Below the pieces are notes generated by a model. That model searched no databases. It saw only the letters and a list, made by a program, of their open reading frames with translations, and was not told where the DNA came from. DNA of 64,000 nucleotides from Latrodectus hesperus. Taxonomy: Eukaryota; Arthropoda; Arachnida; Araneae; Theridiidae. The position numbers and the translations under genes are program-made. Of this stretch, positions 34,158-46,239 are shown piece after piece; position 1 is the stretch's first letter, and each line of letters starts with the position of its first letter. The stretch spans positions 82,211,085 to 82,275,084 of the forward strand of contig CM075855.1 of assembly GCA_037975125.1 (NCBI GenBank). The letters run 5' to 3'.

Positions 34158-34466
34158 TTTATCGCATGTAAATCGCGGCAATTTATATCAATCCTGTTTT
34201 TTAATATTTATTTTTTATTTCACTTAGGATGTAGCGCGGAACATAAATATTGTCTTTTATATTAACATTTTTTTATCGTTGTGGATATAGTGCAGGAATT
34301 TCTATACTGTCTTTTTATACTCGTTTTATATTTCGCTGTGGATATAGAGCTGGAATTTCAATCTTGTCTTTTATATTCGTTTTGTATTTCACTATGGATA
34401 CCATGCCGAAAATTAAACTCTGAGTTTTATATTCATTTTGAATTTTGCTTTGCATGTAAAAAGCCG
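34158..34466. repeat. Degenerate 56-bp minisatellite, about 5.5 units
   Basis: Units begin at about 34158, 34217, 34275, 34331, 34387 and 34443 (periods 59, 58, 56, 56, 56). The shared pattern is TTTCGCTGTGGATATAGAGC, then GGAATTTCAATCTTGTC, then TTTTATATTCGTTTT. The middle units are the most alike. The long frames here (34281-34514 and 34315-34512) are translations of the repeat. Confidence 0.75.
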
Positions 34467-36006
34467 GACAAAAAAATGGAGGTAAGAAATTTTCATTATT
34501 TTCTGCAGGCATAGAATTCCTAAAATTTTATGCTAAATATTTAAATTTCCTATAATAAACGAAATTAAACTGTTCTATTTTTTGAATTACTCTACATTTG
34601 TCTTATATTATGTAGTAATGATTTGTAACATTCTATATCTTAAATCACAGAAATTCATCATTTTATTTATTTTTAACCAGATGTTATTAAATGTAATTAT
34701 TTTTGCGACTTTATTTTTCATTTAATTTTCATTCTGCAATATTTTTAAATAGAATCTTTAATCAATTTTTTTACGATTACTGTTTTTCTTATATACCGTT
34801 AGGCTTAGCAATTTGAAATCGGAGTAGGGGGTTATTTATATTGTTATTATTGTTTTATTTTAGTTTTCGGCCTAGAAATTCTAAATCGGGGAAAACCGCG
34901 GTTTCTTACGCCTATTGCTGCCTAAAAATTGAAGTGATTGAACGCTTAAAATTTTTAATATTATTGTAATTTCTGTTTTGTTATTTTAGCAATTGAAATC
35001 GGGTGAAACTCATGTTTATTTATGCCGATTGGTCCCCATCGCAATTGGAGGCGGATATCATACTAATTAGTTCCTATAAAATTATCAATAACAATAGCTT
35101 TTTACAAATATCTCGAAAAATTCGTGTATAATCATTATATAAATTGCAGAATTGTAGCTGTTATTCAAAATATGGGCTCTTAGAAAGAATAATCAGAGGA
35201 TATTACAGAATTCTTAATTTTTATAACTACCAATAAATTTATATACATTTGTTTAATATAAACTTTAAAAAATTTACTTGTGTTTTGAAATCCTGGCACT
35301 ATATAGTTTACTAGGTCCGTTTAGCGGTTGTTATCGTTGTTCGGATTATTTGCATTGTATATAGAGCTGTCATATGAATGGAAGTCGGTTAATGTGTGGT
35401 ACCACGTTAATCCTGAAAAACGCAGCGTATGATTTTTTTAAACGTTTAAAGTTGTTTATATTTTAAGGGGAAGGTTGACTCTCTAAATATGCAAAATCAA
35501 CAATATCATGAATCATTATCTATTTCATACAAAAAATGTTTGATTTCAGTGAATTTTAGACAAAGTTATAAATACTTTAATAAATAAACAATGTGGCCAC
35601 GCATCTTTTCTATATTTGCTCAAAAACGTAAACAAGTAACACGAGGACAGTGTATTTGAATAATAACTAAACTTCAAGGAAATATTTGTAGAAAGTAATG
35701 AGTTTTAAATATAACTTTTTTTGGCTATTTGTTTGATTTACACAATCAAAACTTCAAAAATAAAGATAATTTATTTTATAAACAAACAGCCACGCCCATT
35801 TTCTAGCGTCTCGTTGCATGTAAATATTTATTTATTCTTTAAATCTTTCTTTACTGAATTCATGTTTTAGAATTTGCTATATTTTTGCCACATCAAAATT
35901 ATTTTATTATTTGTGTGATTTCGACTGGCAACACTAATTTTGTTAAATTTTCACAGCTATCATTATTTTGATTTTGAAACTTTTATTTCTGTTTGTTATT
36001 CCTCCC
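34467..36006. other. AT-rich spacer
   Basis: No gene recognised. Three weakly similar segments containing a GAAATCGG-like core near 34806, 34871 and 34988 may be an older, irregular repeat. Confidence 0.4.
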
Positions 36007-36008
36007 TT

Positions 36009-36034
36009 AAAAAGCAGTTCTTTTCAGAACTGCT
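36009..36034 (+). other. Perfect hairpin resembling the histone mRNA 3' stem-loop
   Basis: AAAGCAGTTCT TTTC AGAACTGCTTT: an 11-bp perfect stem with loop TTTC. The core TTCTTTTCAGAA matches the histone 3' stem-loop pattern (GGYYCTTTTCAGRRCC) except that the basal G-C pair is replaced by A-T. No histone reading frame is visible upstream, and no clear purine-rich downstream element follows. Confidence 0.35.
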
Positions 36035-36159
36035 TTCTCAAATAATATTCTTTTGAATCGAACATTGTTTGTAATTTCTTTTATAATATTCTTTTATTCT
36101 TTTTATAATATTCTTTTATAATCTTTCTTTTGTAATTTAACATTGTAATTTCCATTATA

Positions 36160-37911
36160 ATGCATGCAATTAGTTGAAGATACAGGAAACCAAAAGGCAG
36201 ACAAAAGAAATGAAAACTTGTTGCGATTGAATCAGCTCGTAAAAGACAATCAAAGTTTCTATACCAAAGGAAACAGTTATATAAAAATTTTCTTTTATAG
36301 ATGTAAATGTTCCCGAATCTGTCCATTTACGTAATGATATTCTATCTGCAAGTGGAAATGAGAATGTTCTTATAAATAAAAACTGCTTCTACAATCTTCT
36401 AAGAAATTTGCAATGTAGTAATTGTGGTGTCTCTTCTTTAGATGTATGCACTCAGGAAAATTATGGTTTTTCAGTGAAACTAGAAATGTCATGCACATCT
36501 TTCAAGGAAAATTTTGGCTCAACTTTTTCTAGTCCAAGAGAACCATACTCAAGAAAATGTTTTGCCAATAACAAAGTTGTGGCAGCTTTTTTGAGCTTTG
36601 GAAAAGGCCATCCAGCAATGGAATCATTCTCTCAAACTCTAGATTTTGCAAGCATGGATAAAAAATTATTTTCTGAATGTTTCTCGAATTTAGTTGAAGA
36701 ATGAAGGGTTTCGAGATGTAAAAAGAAAGTCAGAGTCTATAGGAAGGCACATTTGGAATCAAATTTAAATTGTAAGGATCAGTTACATATTTCTGTGTTC
36801 TATGATGACACTTTACAGAAACGAGGAAATACTTCTTTATATGGTATTGGAATAACCATGCATTCCCTCAGTTGTTGATTTTGAATGAAAAATTGAGGGA
36901 ATCGAAGTACTGTTAGGAGTGTACAGTTGCATTACGAGATCTCGGGCAAAACAGTGATGAATTCCACGCTTGGGAAAAAGTACAGAAAAAACTACAAAAA
37001 AAAAAAAAAAAAACTTCAGCTGATCATCTGGGAGCAAAGAAATGGTTGCTGTATCACGAATTTGTAAACTTTCGCTTTCATATAATATATTATAAATAAC
37101 AATTATATGTGATGGTGATTCTAAAACATTTATTCACTTAACCGAAGCAAAATATATAATGATATTCCAATTATAAAAAGGAGAATGTATCAATCTTGGT
37201 GCGAAAAGACTTGGAACAGCACTTCGTAATGTTATAAAAAAATGGAGAGTGAAAGGCGTCACACTTGGTGGTCGAAAGAAAGGCAATTTATAGGAAGAAA
37301 CTGTTGTAAAATTAAAGTTTTTATTGGAAAGCAATAAAAAATAAAGCTCCTGATATTCAAAAAATGATAACTTCAATTTTGCCGACTCTTTATCACTGTA
37401 TGTCAACAAAAATAAAAAGCCCCAACATAAGAAATGTCCCATGGAACGTTTATCATTGTGCTTTTATGAAAGAGCTGTGGCTTGCAATGAAATATCACAA
37501 AGTCAAACACCAATGAAGACTAAACTTTCAGAAAAAGTTGTCGAAATGATTCTACCAGTGTACCAAAGACTGGCTTCTAATGAAATTCTTCTTCGTTGTG
37601 CTTCCGCAAAAGCTCAAAATACAAATGAAAGTCTTAGTTGTTTATGAAAAAATGCTTGAAGGATATCTTTGTATCTAAAAAGAGACTGGATTATGCAGTA
37701 ATCTAGCCATCAGCGAGTTCAAGTTTGGAGTTTTCAATACAACAAAACCACATGCAGGAGTGTTGTCTGTTCACACTTTAAAACTTGCAAAGAAAAAAGA
37801 TGCATCAAGACTTTCTCAAAAAAATCGAAGATCAGATTTCTATAAATTGCAAGAAAAGTAAAAAAAAAACTAAATCCAAAAGATATTGCCTACAGTGCTG
37901 GAGCATTTTGA
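36160..37911 (+). pseudogene. Mutator-like transposase gene, nearly full length, broken
   Basis: Begins at ATG 36160 (MHAIS, stop, then RYRKPKGRQKK), parallel to MPKASSRWQVPKSRPSKK of the copy at 1-1070. Next come a zinc-binding-like block (LQCSNCGVSSLDVC) and FSVKLEMSCTSF in an open frame at 36408-36704 ending SKNLVEE-like, ISVFYDDTLQKRGNTSLYGI near 36800-36860, DEFHAW near 36958, ADHLGAKKWLL near 37022-37055, RLGTALRNVIKKWRVKGVTL near 37209-37270, KKCPMERLSLCFYERAVA to SNEILLRC near 37430-37600, and a C-terminus ending NPKDIAYSAGAF before TGA 37909-37911. At least six stops or frame changes separate the blocks. The ending YxAGAF is typical of this family. Terminal repeats were not found. 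Confidence 0.75.
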
Positions 37912-40900
37912 AAAAAAAATTAATTAAAAAAATTTAAGATGAGTTTAAAATTTTAGAGAATTAAAATTCTACTTACAAAAAATAAATATATTTATAATAA
38001 AATCAAGAAATGAAAAGTAAAATCAAGAAACGTATTATAAATAAGAATGTATGTTTTTCTATTGTTTTTCTAATGCTTTTGTACATGAAATAATTTTTAA
38101 AATATTTCATGAAATAATTTTTAAAATATTTTACTTTTTACTATGTTTACCATATTTATTTATTGAAAATTTTAAAGTTAATATAGTATATGTATATAAA
38201 ATTTTTGCTTTGTATGCAATATATGTTATTATATAATTTTTTCAAATGATCGAAAATATTTTAAAAATGCAATCTGAAAATTTTAATTAAATAAATTAAT
38301 TTTACAGGTTTTTTTCTAGATAATGAAACATACTTTTAAGAAAAATTCAATAAAAAATAACTCAATGGTATTTATGGTAAATTATACATTGTAATGATGG
38401 TAAATTGTTATCTCTCAAGTACTTCTTATATTTAAAATACTGTTTTCTCAGATTTATAAATTTTTTGATGAATAAATGAACGTAAAATGTTCCACGCGCA
38501 TTAATTGTTTTCCCATGCACATGGAATTTGCTACAGTTGCATTATGAAGTTTTCTTCAAATGTTCCTAAAAAATTTGGTTATATAACTTTACATAAAATT
38601 AGAATTTAAGGTCTAAAGTTAATTTTGATGTGATATTTTTATAAATTTTTTTATAATATGTACTTAATTTTTTTTTTTAACAAATGTACTTGGTAAAATA
38701 TTTTTTTTTAGATTTCATATAGATACAAATATTTTTATTCCATATTTAAGACGCAGGATATTCTTTTAGTATTGAAAATTTATCAGGTATTATAATTACA
38801 TTTATTTCCATAAATCACTTTTTAAATTTTATTTTAACTAGAAATTGTCCAATTTAACTTAAAGGTATAGGCTTAATATTTGTGCAAAATTTCAAGAAAT
38901 TTGGATAAAAATTAAAAAAATTAGTTTGGAAAATGTACTGTTCCCTTAAATATGTTTATCGAGTCACATATGGTAGGAACTCAGAACTGTATTTAATTTT
39001 TACAATGTTACTAAAGGAAACTGTATTATCTAATACCGAGTAGTGTATAATACAAATACAAGGAAAGACCAATTGAATTAGATAGCATCCATTATAATTG
39101 TCTTGTTAATTGATCAACAACATCAGGGTTCAGAAGAAAAGTTTTTCTTCCAATATTTACGATTTGAAAATAATAACCTCATATCAATTTACATTATTTA
39201 ATTTCCTGCATTTAATATAATTGAGGGTAAAAATATAACATGTTAATTATTATTAGAACAAATTCTAATTAATACGAGATTAAATAAGTATTCCTAAGAA
39301 TCTTAGGTTATTGATAAGGTAGGTAGTACAATCGAAGAATTTCTAATAAATAGTCAGGCCCTTTGTTAAAAAATGAAAGTTTGCTTATGATGCAACAACT
39401 GAAAGTTTAAAAATGAAAATTTGCTACAAACATGTAAATTTGGTAGTCATTTTATGTTAAAACTCTAAGTGACCATCAAATTTATAAAATTGCATATGTA
39501 CTAAAAATTTGTTTTACAGCTTATCACAAAAAGACTTTGTCTTGCTTTCAAATAGAAATCATATTGTTTTTCTCATTATTGTTTATTTCAGATGGAAGAT
39601 GCTGACATCCTGTACTGAAAATAAATCCAAGCAAATTAGGAGTCGAAAATTCATTTTTTCAGCATGACTCCCTTAAAATGATAACTTTCTAACTCAAAGG
39701 AAAATGTTACAAGAAGCCAACTTCATTAGCTTGCATTTTTAGTTAAAGGTAAACTTTAAAGAGGAAAATATATTAAATAAAAAAGGCATTTTTAAAAAAA
39801 TAGAAAAAATAGTTCAGATAGCCAAGCAGAAAAAAAGAGATGAGAAATCATAAATAAATAAAATAAAGAATAGACAATCCTAATAAAAAAATGTTAATAT
39901 TTTTATATAAAAACAGAAGATTTTATAGGGCAGCTGCTACTGGTTAAAGTGAATAAAAGGAGTTATAAATGTTTAAAAGTTAATTCTGCGGCTATATAAA
40001 ATACATTAATAATTTTTTCAAAATATCTGTAAAATTAAAACTTTTCCTTATTTATAAGGCCCTTTGTGTATCCGCCTAGGTTTAAAAGTTAATTTTTGAC
40101 AGATGTGTCAATGTGAAATTTGTTGTCATGTGTATTTGTGAATTTTGTACCCAGAAATTTCTAGTTTTCAAAGCAATTTTTCGTTTTATATTATCTAAAT
40201 AGAAATGAAATAAAAAGAATTTTAAAACATGTCATCTTTTGAGAAATGAAACAGGAAGTGAAAGGAAAAGAAATAGTAAAATAAGTATTTTACTATTTCT
40301 CTGTTTTTATTTACTTTTATATGTTTTTTCCTGTGATGTGCTGATTGATAGTCTCATGTATGATGTTATTATATTTGGTTCAAACATTCATATAAAAAGG
40401 CCAACATTAACGGCATCAGAAGTAAAACCATTTCTTTAAAGGCGATTTTCTCAAACTTTGTTATCCACAAATTCTCCACCAACCCCAATAACGCAATATC
40501 TCAAATAATAATAAAGGAATTTTTGTATAAAATTTGGCCTAAATATTTTCAAGTACGATTATATCTATGAAATAAAGAAAAGTTTGGAATATCTTTAAAG
40601 AACTTTTTCACTTATAGCTATTTTTAAATAAAATGTTCAGTAGAGAGAATTTCCTAAAATTTCCATAATGCAATATATTTTTAATCCTATTTACTTTATC
40701 GCTTAATATTTTTTTTAATTTTTTGCTTCATTTCAAAGAGCATTGTCGCGTAAACCTTATGTCCAAATTCAATTAAGATATATGCATTAAAAGTTTTGTA
40801 CAGTTTCAGCCGTTTTGTTGAAATTCGAGTAACATTTGCCAGAAAATAACCAACTTCCCAAAAAGTATGCTACACGTAATTAAAAATTTGCTTACATGTA

Positions 40901-41228
40901 TGTTTTTATATCATAATTTATATAAAATCAAGATAAAATTGAAATTAATTTTTCAGAAAAAGTTGTTTCATATGTAAGCGGATATTTTAATTAAATTGCT
41001 CAAAAAAGTTGTTACAAAAATAATTTTGATATTATTGAAATTATGTCATTGTTGCGAAAATGTATCGTAATGTTTCGTAGTGCCACAAAAACGTACATGA
41101 CATTCGTCAATAACTTTTTATCTATCGTAAAATAAACAAAATTACTGAAACTGCAAAATAAAATATTTCCGTAATGTACAAATTCGAAATGCTCCTTCAA
41201 TAACTACTCTTGAGGTATGTAAGGGTGC
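37912..41228. other. AT-rich spacer
   Basis: No gene recognised. It contains a 24-bp direct duplication (ATTTCATGAAATAATTTTTA and following bases) at about 38084-38131 and a perfect 13-bp-stem hairpin at 40270-40299 (GAAATAGTAAAAT, loop AAGT). Confidence 0.55.
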
Positions 41229-41303
41229 AATGTGTATAACTAAAGTGTATAACATAGCTAAAGTGTATAACATAACTATAAGCTAAAGTGTATAACATAA
41301 CTT
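41229..41303. repeat. Short tandem repeat, GTGTATAACATA-type
   Basis: Four imperfect copies of CTAAAGTGTATAACATAA, with one copy spaced by a few extra bases. Confidence 0.65.
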
Positions 41304-41397
41304 AAGATGAAGACTGCTTCATCGGATCTTTTATAATACAGCGAAAACAAAGAAAACTTATACTGATATAAACTGGATATTATTTTCTTGAATGTAT

Positions 41398-41820
41398 TGT
41401 TATGAGTTTTCTTTATGGGGACGAGCTTGTGATTTTATACCGAAATAAGGATAAATTTATATATTCCAAACAAAAACAATTTATTCACAGCTCCATCTTA
41501 CAAAAATTAATTACATAAGACTTCAGACTTAAGGTTTTACACACAGGATAAAAAAATTAATTTTTACTGTTTCTATAATACAGAAACTAATCAGCAACTT
41601 TCAGAGATGGAGAATCAGGCGTATATAATCTAACGAATAGACTTTCAAGAGTGTCAAATCTTTTAATGCTTGGCCGAAGGCTGATATTAACACCTCTTCG
41701 GTAGTTCCTATAACCTTCCTCGCTGGAGGTTTCTAAAATATCCCTAGAATGAACCTGTGGAAGACAGGATCCTTTCGATCCTATTTAGGCTTTTGAAAAG
41801 CTCCTATCAACTCGAGAATA
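41398..41820 (-). repeat. Possible LTR or other repeat remnant
   Basis: A less AT-rich segment that, read leftward, has AATAAA (near 41480) and ends ACTCATAACA, which is LTR-like. It shares CACACAGGATAAAAAAA plus adjoining similarity with 57638 onward. No second LTR, primer site or coding part was found. Confidence 0.25.
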
Positions 41821-41881
41821 TTGAACATAAAAAAATATTACTAAATATTGCCAAGTTGAGAAATATATCGCAAAATGTCAA

Positions 41882-41896
41882 TTTGGCTTATATTTT
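41882..41896. repeat. SINE target duplication, left
   Basis: TTTGGCTTATATTTT, matching TTTGACTTATATTTT at 42219-42233 at 14 of 15 bases. Confidence 0.65.
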
Positions 41897-42218
41897 TTTT
41901 TATCCAATGGCGGGCACACAAGGGTGACTGAACCCTGTGCCACAACAAGGCCAGAAACTGCTACCCATTTATCGTTACCCAGCGGGCACCTGTGAACCGA
42001 GTCACGGAGGCGAGTAGCGTTACCCGCGCCATACCACCACAAACCCGTTTATAGGGTGCGTAACACATTCATACAATATACACACATCACAGAAGAGAGG
42101 ACAAAGAAACACATAGAACAGAGAAGGAAAGAAACACCCATGCCCAAACCAGGATTCGAACCCGGAACCAACAGCTCAGAAGTCAAGAACGCTAACCACT
42201 CAGCCAATCGGTCGGCGT
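41897..42218 (-). mobile_element. tRNA-derived SINE, full length, with target duplication
   Basis: Read leftward: a tRNA-like head (42217-42149) with A box TGGCTGAGTGGTTAG and perfect B box GGTTCGAATCC, the RNA polymerase III promoter. A GC-richer body of about 230 bp and an A-rich tail follow. The flanking 15-bp near-identical repeats mark the insertion. Body sequence is shared with the fragment at 44461-44516. SINEs code for no protein and are moved by a LINE enzyme; which LINE here is unknown. The head differs from those of the SINEs at 1129-1331 and 48195-48290. Confidence 0.8.
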
Positions 42219-42233
42219 TTTGACTTATATTTT

Positions 42234-44387
42234 ATGGACTTATTTCTCAGTTTTAAAGCCGCTGCTTTTATAAAATAAATGTTATTACGATGATTTTATA
42301 AATTAACCGAGAATAGTATATTAAGACAAATAATTACACAGAAATGAAAAACATTCACATAATATTTATATTATTTACATTTTTCGTGCTAGTATTATAA
42401 AGAAAGGGAAAATTAATAATTATAGTTTAATTTTAAAATAAAACCAAAAATTTGAATATTTTTTATTGATTTTTATAACTTTACTAGAAATTATTAAATG
42501 TTTACCGGATGTTATCTTTAATGAATGAATTTCTGGTTCCTTCTCATCACATTACTGCGAGGCTTCATATTTTTTAGAATGTTAATCGAATAACATGTAG
42601 ATCGATACTGAAGAAGTACAATATAAGCAGTTTTTATTGTATTAGAATAATATCGTGAAATTTGAACTATTGAAAATAAAGCACACAATATTGCACTTCA
42701 ACAATTAACATTGACAGTTGTGATATTTGTTGATTCGACAACCTGGAGTGTCTATTATAATGATGTGTTAATCCCAACTAATATTGTGTCTCAATACCAT
42801 TGCCTATTTTTACAAATGGGACACATCACAACAATAGAATACAAAAAGGCATCTACTATCTTTTTCACATCAGCTTCTCATAACAGTCTACTACAAATTT
42901 CTTTAATGGAGAACAAGAACAATTCCTCATTGACAGTGAATATCCATTTTCAAATTTGTAAAATGGTTAGCTTCCAAAAATGCATTCCTCTCAATGCATT
43001 TATTTTTTGATATGGTGAGTCTTAAATTTATTTTGTCTTTCGTGATCCCGTGGGATTATTTCAAAAAACTTCAAGTATAATTTTTTTTATTCAGGGTAAT
43101 TGTCATTCAAGTATCAAATCAGTTTTAAAAGTTTAATTACCTCATTAGAGAGTTGGTATACGCGAAAAATGCAGGGATGATTTGGTATGTGGAACTCACT
43201 TTCCCTGTAAATTTGTGTTTCAGTAGGACTTATACTGTTCTATAATAAAAGTTACAAATTTCTTTGTTGTTGATTGCTTTCCTTATATTACATCACTAAT
43301 TCTTTATTTCCCCCCCAAGAAAACTTTGTAACAACGTAATTGTTTTGATAAATTTTCTTAATTTTTGAGCTAAATTTAAAAAAAAAGTGTAATATGCACT
43401 TACATCAAGCTTTATTAAACATGTGAAAGTACCTGTTATTAAGACAAATATTAAGGCATCAAGATATTATTAAGACACATATTTGTCATTAAGACAAATA
43501 TTCTGATATTAATAAAAGGTTATTTCCATTAATAATTAAACATACTAAGAACTTTAAAATATACATTTGGTGTCTTGGTACTATTTGATAGACGTATCGG
43601 TGCTATTCCACGACCGGAGCTGTGAACTTTTGTTGTATGAAGCCGGAGCAACTTTTAGAAACGGGAAGCGTTTTGTTCTGTCCTAACAAATTATATCAAA
43701 CCTCAAGAAGAATATAAACATATCATTACATATTTGTTTCTTTGACAAATATAATTATATAAGCCCCCCTTAAATATTTACATTATCAACTTGGTGCCCA
43801 ACTATTTAAAAGTTTCATCAGTTCCACTCTTTGTAGTAGTAGAAAGATAATGTGTCCAGGCATTGAAAAAATATTATATCTTTAATAATGTTTTAATGAA
43901 TCACAGTGTTAAGTACAGCATGATCTTTTCAAAATATGGTGGAGCAAATGTCAATAATGTGAAAATTTTAAATGCATTAAATAATATTTTAAATGTTTAT
44001 AACTGTTATAAAAATTTTGCTAATTATTTAACTAAAAATACAAGTATAATCAATTGCAAAAAATAATTATTTCAAATAGGGAATACAATGATACGGGAGT
44101 GATTACCTATGAATTATCATGTATTAAAAGAAATCCACTCTTTACTAATGTTATCAAAACTATGAGTATTCAGAATTATATTGATAATTGGAATAATGTG
44201 TATACACTGTAGTAAAAAAATCCCATTTACTGTCTTATCACATTACGACAATTTTAAAATACTTATAAGCAATAAAAGTATGCATGAGCATTGACCTAAA
44301 TGCAAACTAAATGGTTAGTTAAATTTTTCGTGTTTCATCTGACGAACGTAGATTTATAATTATTTTAATTGTATAGAGGAATCAAAA

Positions 44388-44388
<1 letters not shown>
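42234..44388. other. AT-rich spacer
   Basis: No gene recognised. The 99-residue frame at 42711-43010 has no recognisable domain. Short ATTAAGACAAATATT-like repeats lie at about 43440-43510. Confidence 0.5.

Positions 44389-44460
<72 letters not shown>
44389..44460. repeat. (TA)n microsatellite, SINE tail
   Basis: About 36 TA units directly joined to the 3' end of a SINE fragment, so it probably grew from that element's tail. Confidence 0.85.
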
Positions 44461-44463
<3 letters not shown>

Positions 44464-44516
44464 CAACGGCGGGTACTTGTGTGTGACGAACTCTATGCCA
44501 CAAGGCCAGAAACTGC
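44461..44516 (-). mobile_element. 3' fragment of a SINE
   Basis: Matches the 3' end of the SINE at 41897-42218: CAACGGCGGG against CAATGGCGGG, then a shared ACAAGGCCAGAAACTGC minus its first bases. It has no tRNA head. Read leftward, it ends in the (TA)n tract. Confidence 0.65.
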
Positions 44517-46141
44517 ACTAGCGTCTAGAGAGAAAGAAAGCGTTGAGTGATTCATAAGCAAACGAATCATTCAACGCATGCGCAGTTACTTAGAATGGTC
44601 ATCAATCTGAGAATGCGCTAATATATTAGGAAAAGTGACAGTGGATGTGTTTATTTGCAGCTGAAATATTAATCAGCGTAACAGAATAAATAATAAATTT
44701 AAATCATGTAGAACTTTATATTAAAAATATTTTTTCATGAAAATAAATTCCATAAAACACTTGTGAAATGATATACGGTTTTATTTTTTTTCTTCTTATA
44801 AAAATAAGTTTCGATTACAATTTACATACCTTTAATGGGCTCGCTTAAATTAATTTTATGACAAAATCTTTTCAAATATTTGTACAGGATAAATTTTTTG
44901 AGAAATAAAATTTAGCATTTTATGAGCCTTTAATTAAGTAATAAAGATATTTTAGATTTGTATGAATTATTTTGAAATACTTTAATGATAATTTTTTTAG
45001 GCTTTGCCTCAGAGAAAGTAACATTTTCTCATGAAGATATTCTCTACTATTTATATGATAAAAATCATAGAGAGAGAGAGAGAAGAAATTAATTAGTAAT
45101 GCTAACATTCAAAAGTAAACAGTTGATAAAAAAAGTCAATAAATGTTAAAGTGAACTGTATTTAAGAGAAAATTTTATATGTAAATAACTAAATGCTGCA
45201 TTATGATGTGGTTAGTTAAAACAGAAAATTATAGCTATCTAAGTAAGGTAATATAGCCTTAAAAGAAAACTACATATTAGTTATGGAGGAAAATAAAACT
45301 TTTGATGCCTGGAAAACTTAAATTTTTGATAGTATGTGTATTTTGTTTCATTAAGAGAATGCTCATAGAATAACTTCACCACCTTTCTGTTAATACAACT
45401 TTTTTGAAGAGATAACAGAAAGATAATCATCATATTTTTTCGATATGAGTGATAATTTGCCAAAAATTAACTAAAATAATTTATATGTAAAAATTTGAAA
45501 TATTCAGTAAAAAATAATGGCTTTGAATTTAGATTTAATTAGATTGAAACCGCAATAATTTTAAAAGAAAAGTTAATTGTGATTGTACTTTAAAAATATA
45601 TTGTAATATGTTATTCACTGATTATGTGGGTGACATAAAGATAAATTTCTCACACATTAGTATTAACTAACAGCACTCTGATATTTTCATTTAATTAATA
45701 TCTCATAAATTCATTAAAGTAAGAATCTAAATTTTTGTAAGCAATGCTGTGTTCATCTTTAATTAGTCATTTGATTAGTCATAAGGTTGTGAGGTTTGCT
45801 TTTATGCTTGTGGTTCCTCTCATGCACTTTAAGAATTTTTACTTTTTTTTTGGAATGCCAATACGTAATGTTTTAGCTGAATGGTGGCACTGACTATGTT
45901 TAGTTTTTTTTTCTTTTTTTAAACAATGCTATGTAAGCAGAGCCTGAGTAAGGCAAGGGCATATGATGCAGTCATCCTGGGCCCCCAAATCAAACAGAAT
46001 TATTTTATATCTAGCATCTATTGAACATATTTTCCATCTGTTTATTATATTTCGTAATTTCAATGTATTTGCAATGTGTTATTCTACCCATTTAGTATTT
46101 GATTTTTATTCTCCATTTGGTTTTTTATTTTTTTATAAAAA

Positions 46142-46146
<5 letters not shown>
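44517..46146. other. AT-rich spacer
   Basis: No gene recognised. Contains a (GA)n run near 45070-45083. Confidence 0.55.

Positions 46147-46236
<90 letters not shown>
46147..46236. repeat. (TA)n microsatellite
   Basis: About 45 uninterrupted TA units. The long frame over 45963-46244 is largely a translation of this tract. Confidence 0.9.

Positions 46237-46239
<3 letters not shown>

Noticed and set aside
42149..42217. Functional tRNA gene (tRNA-Ser/Leu-like)
   Set aside because: Same reasons: it is part of a 322-bp SINE with its own target duplication.
42711..43010. 99-codon plus ORF
   Set aside because: No recognisable domain, no homology seen within the window, and the length is compatible with chance.
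43863..44066. 67-codon Asn-rich ORF
   Set aside because: Composition mirrors the AT-rich DNA; nothing supports coding.
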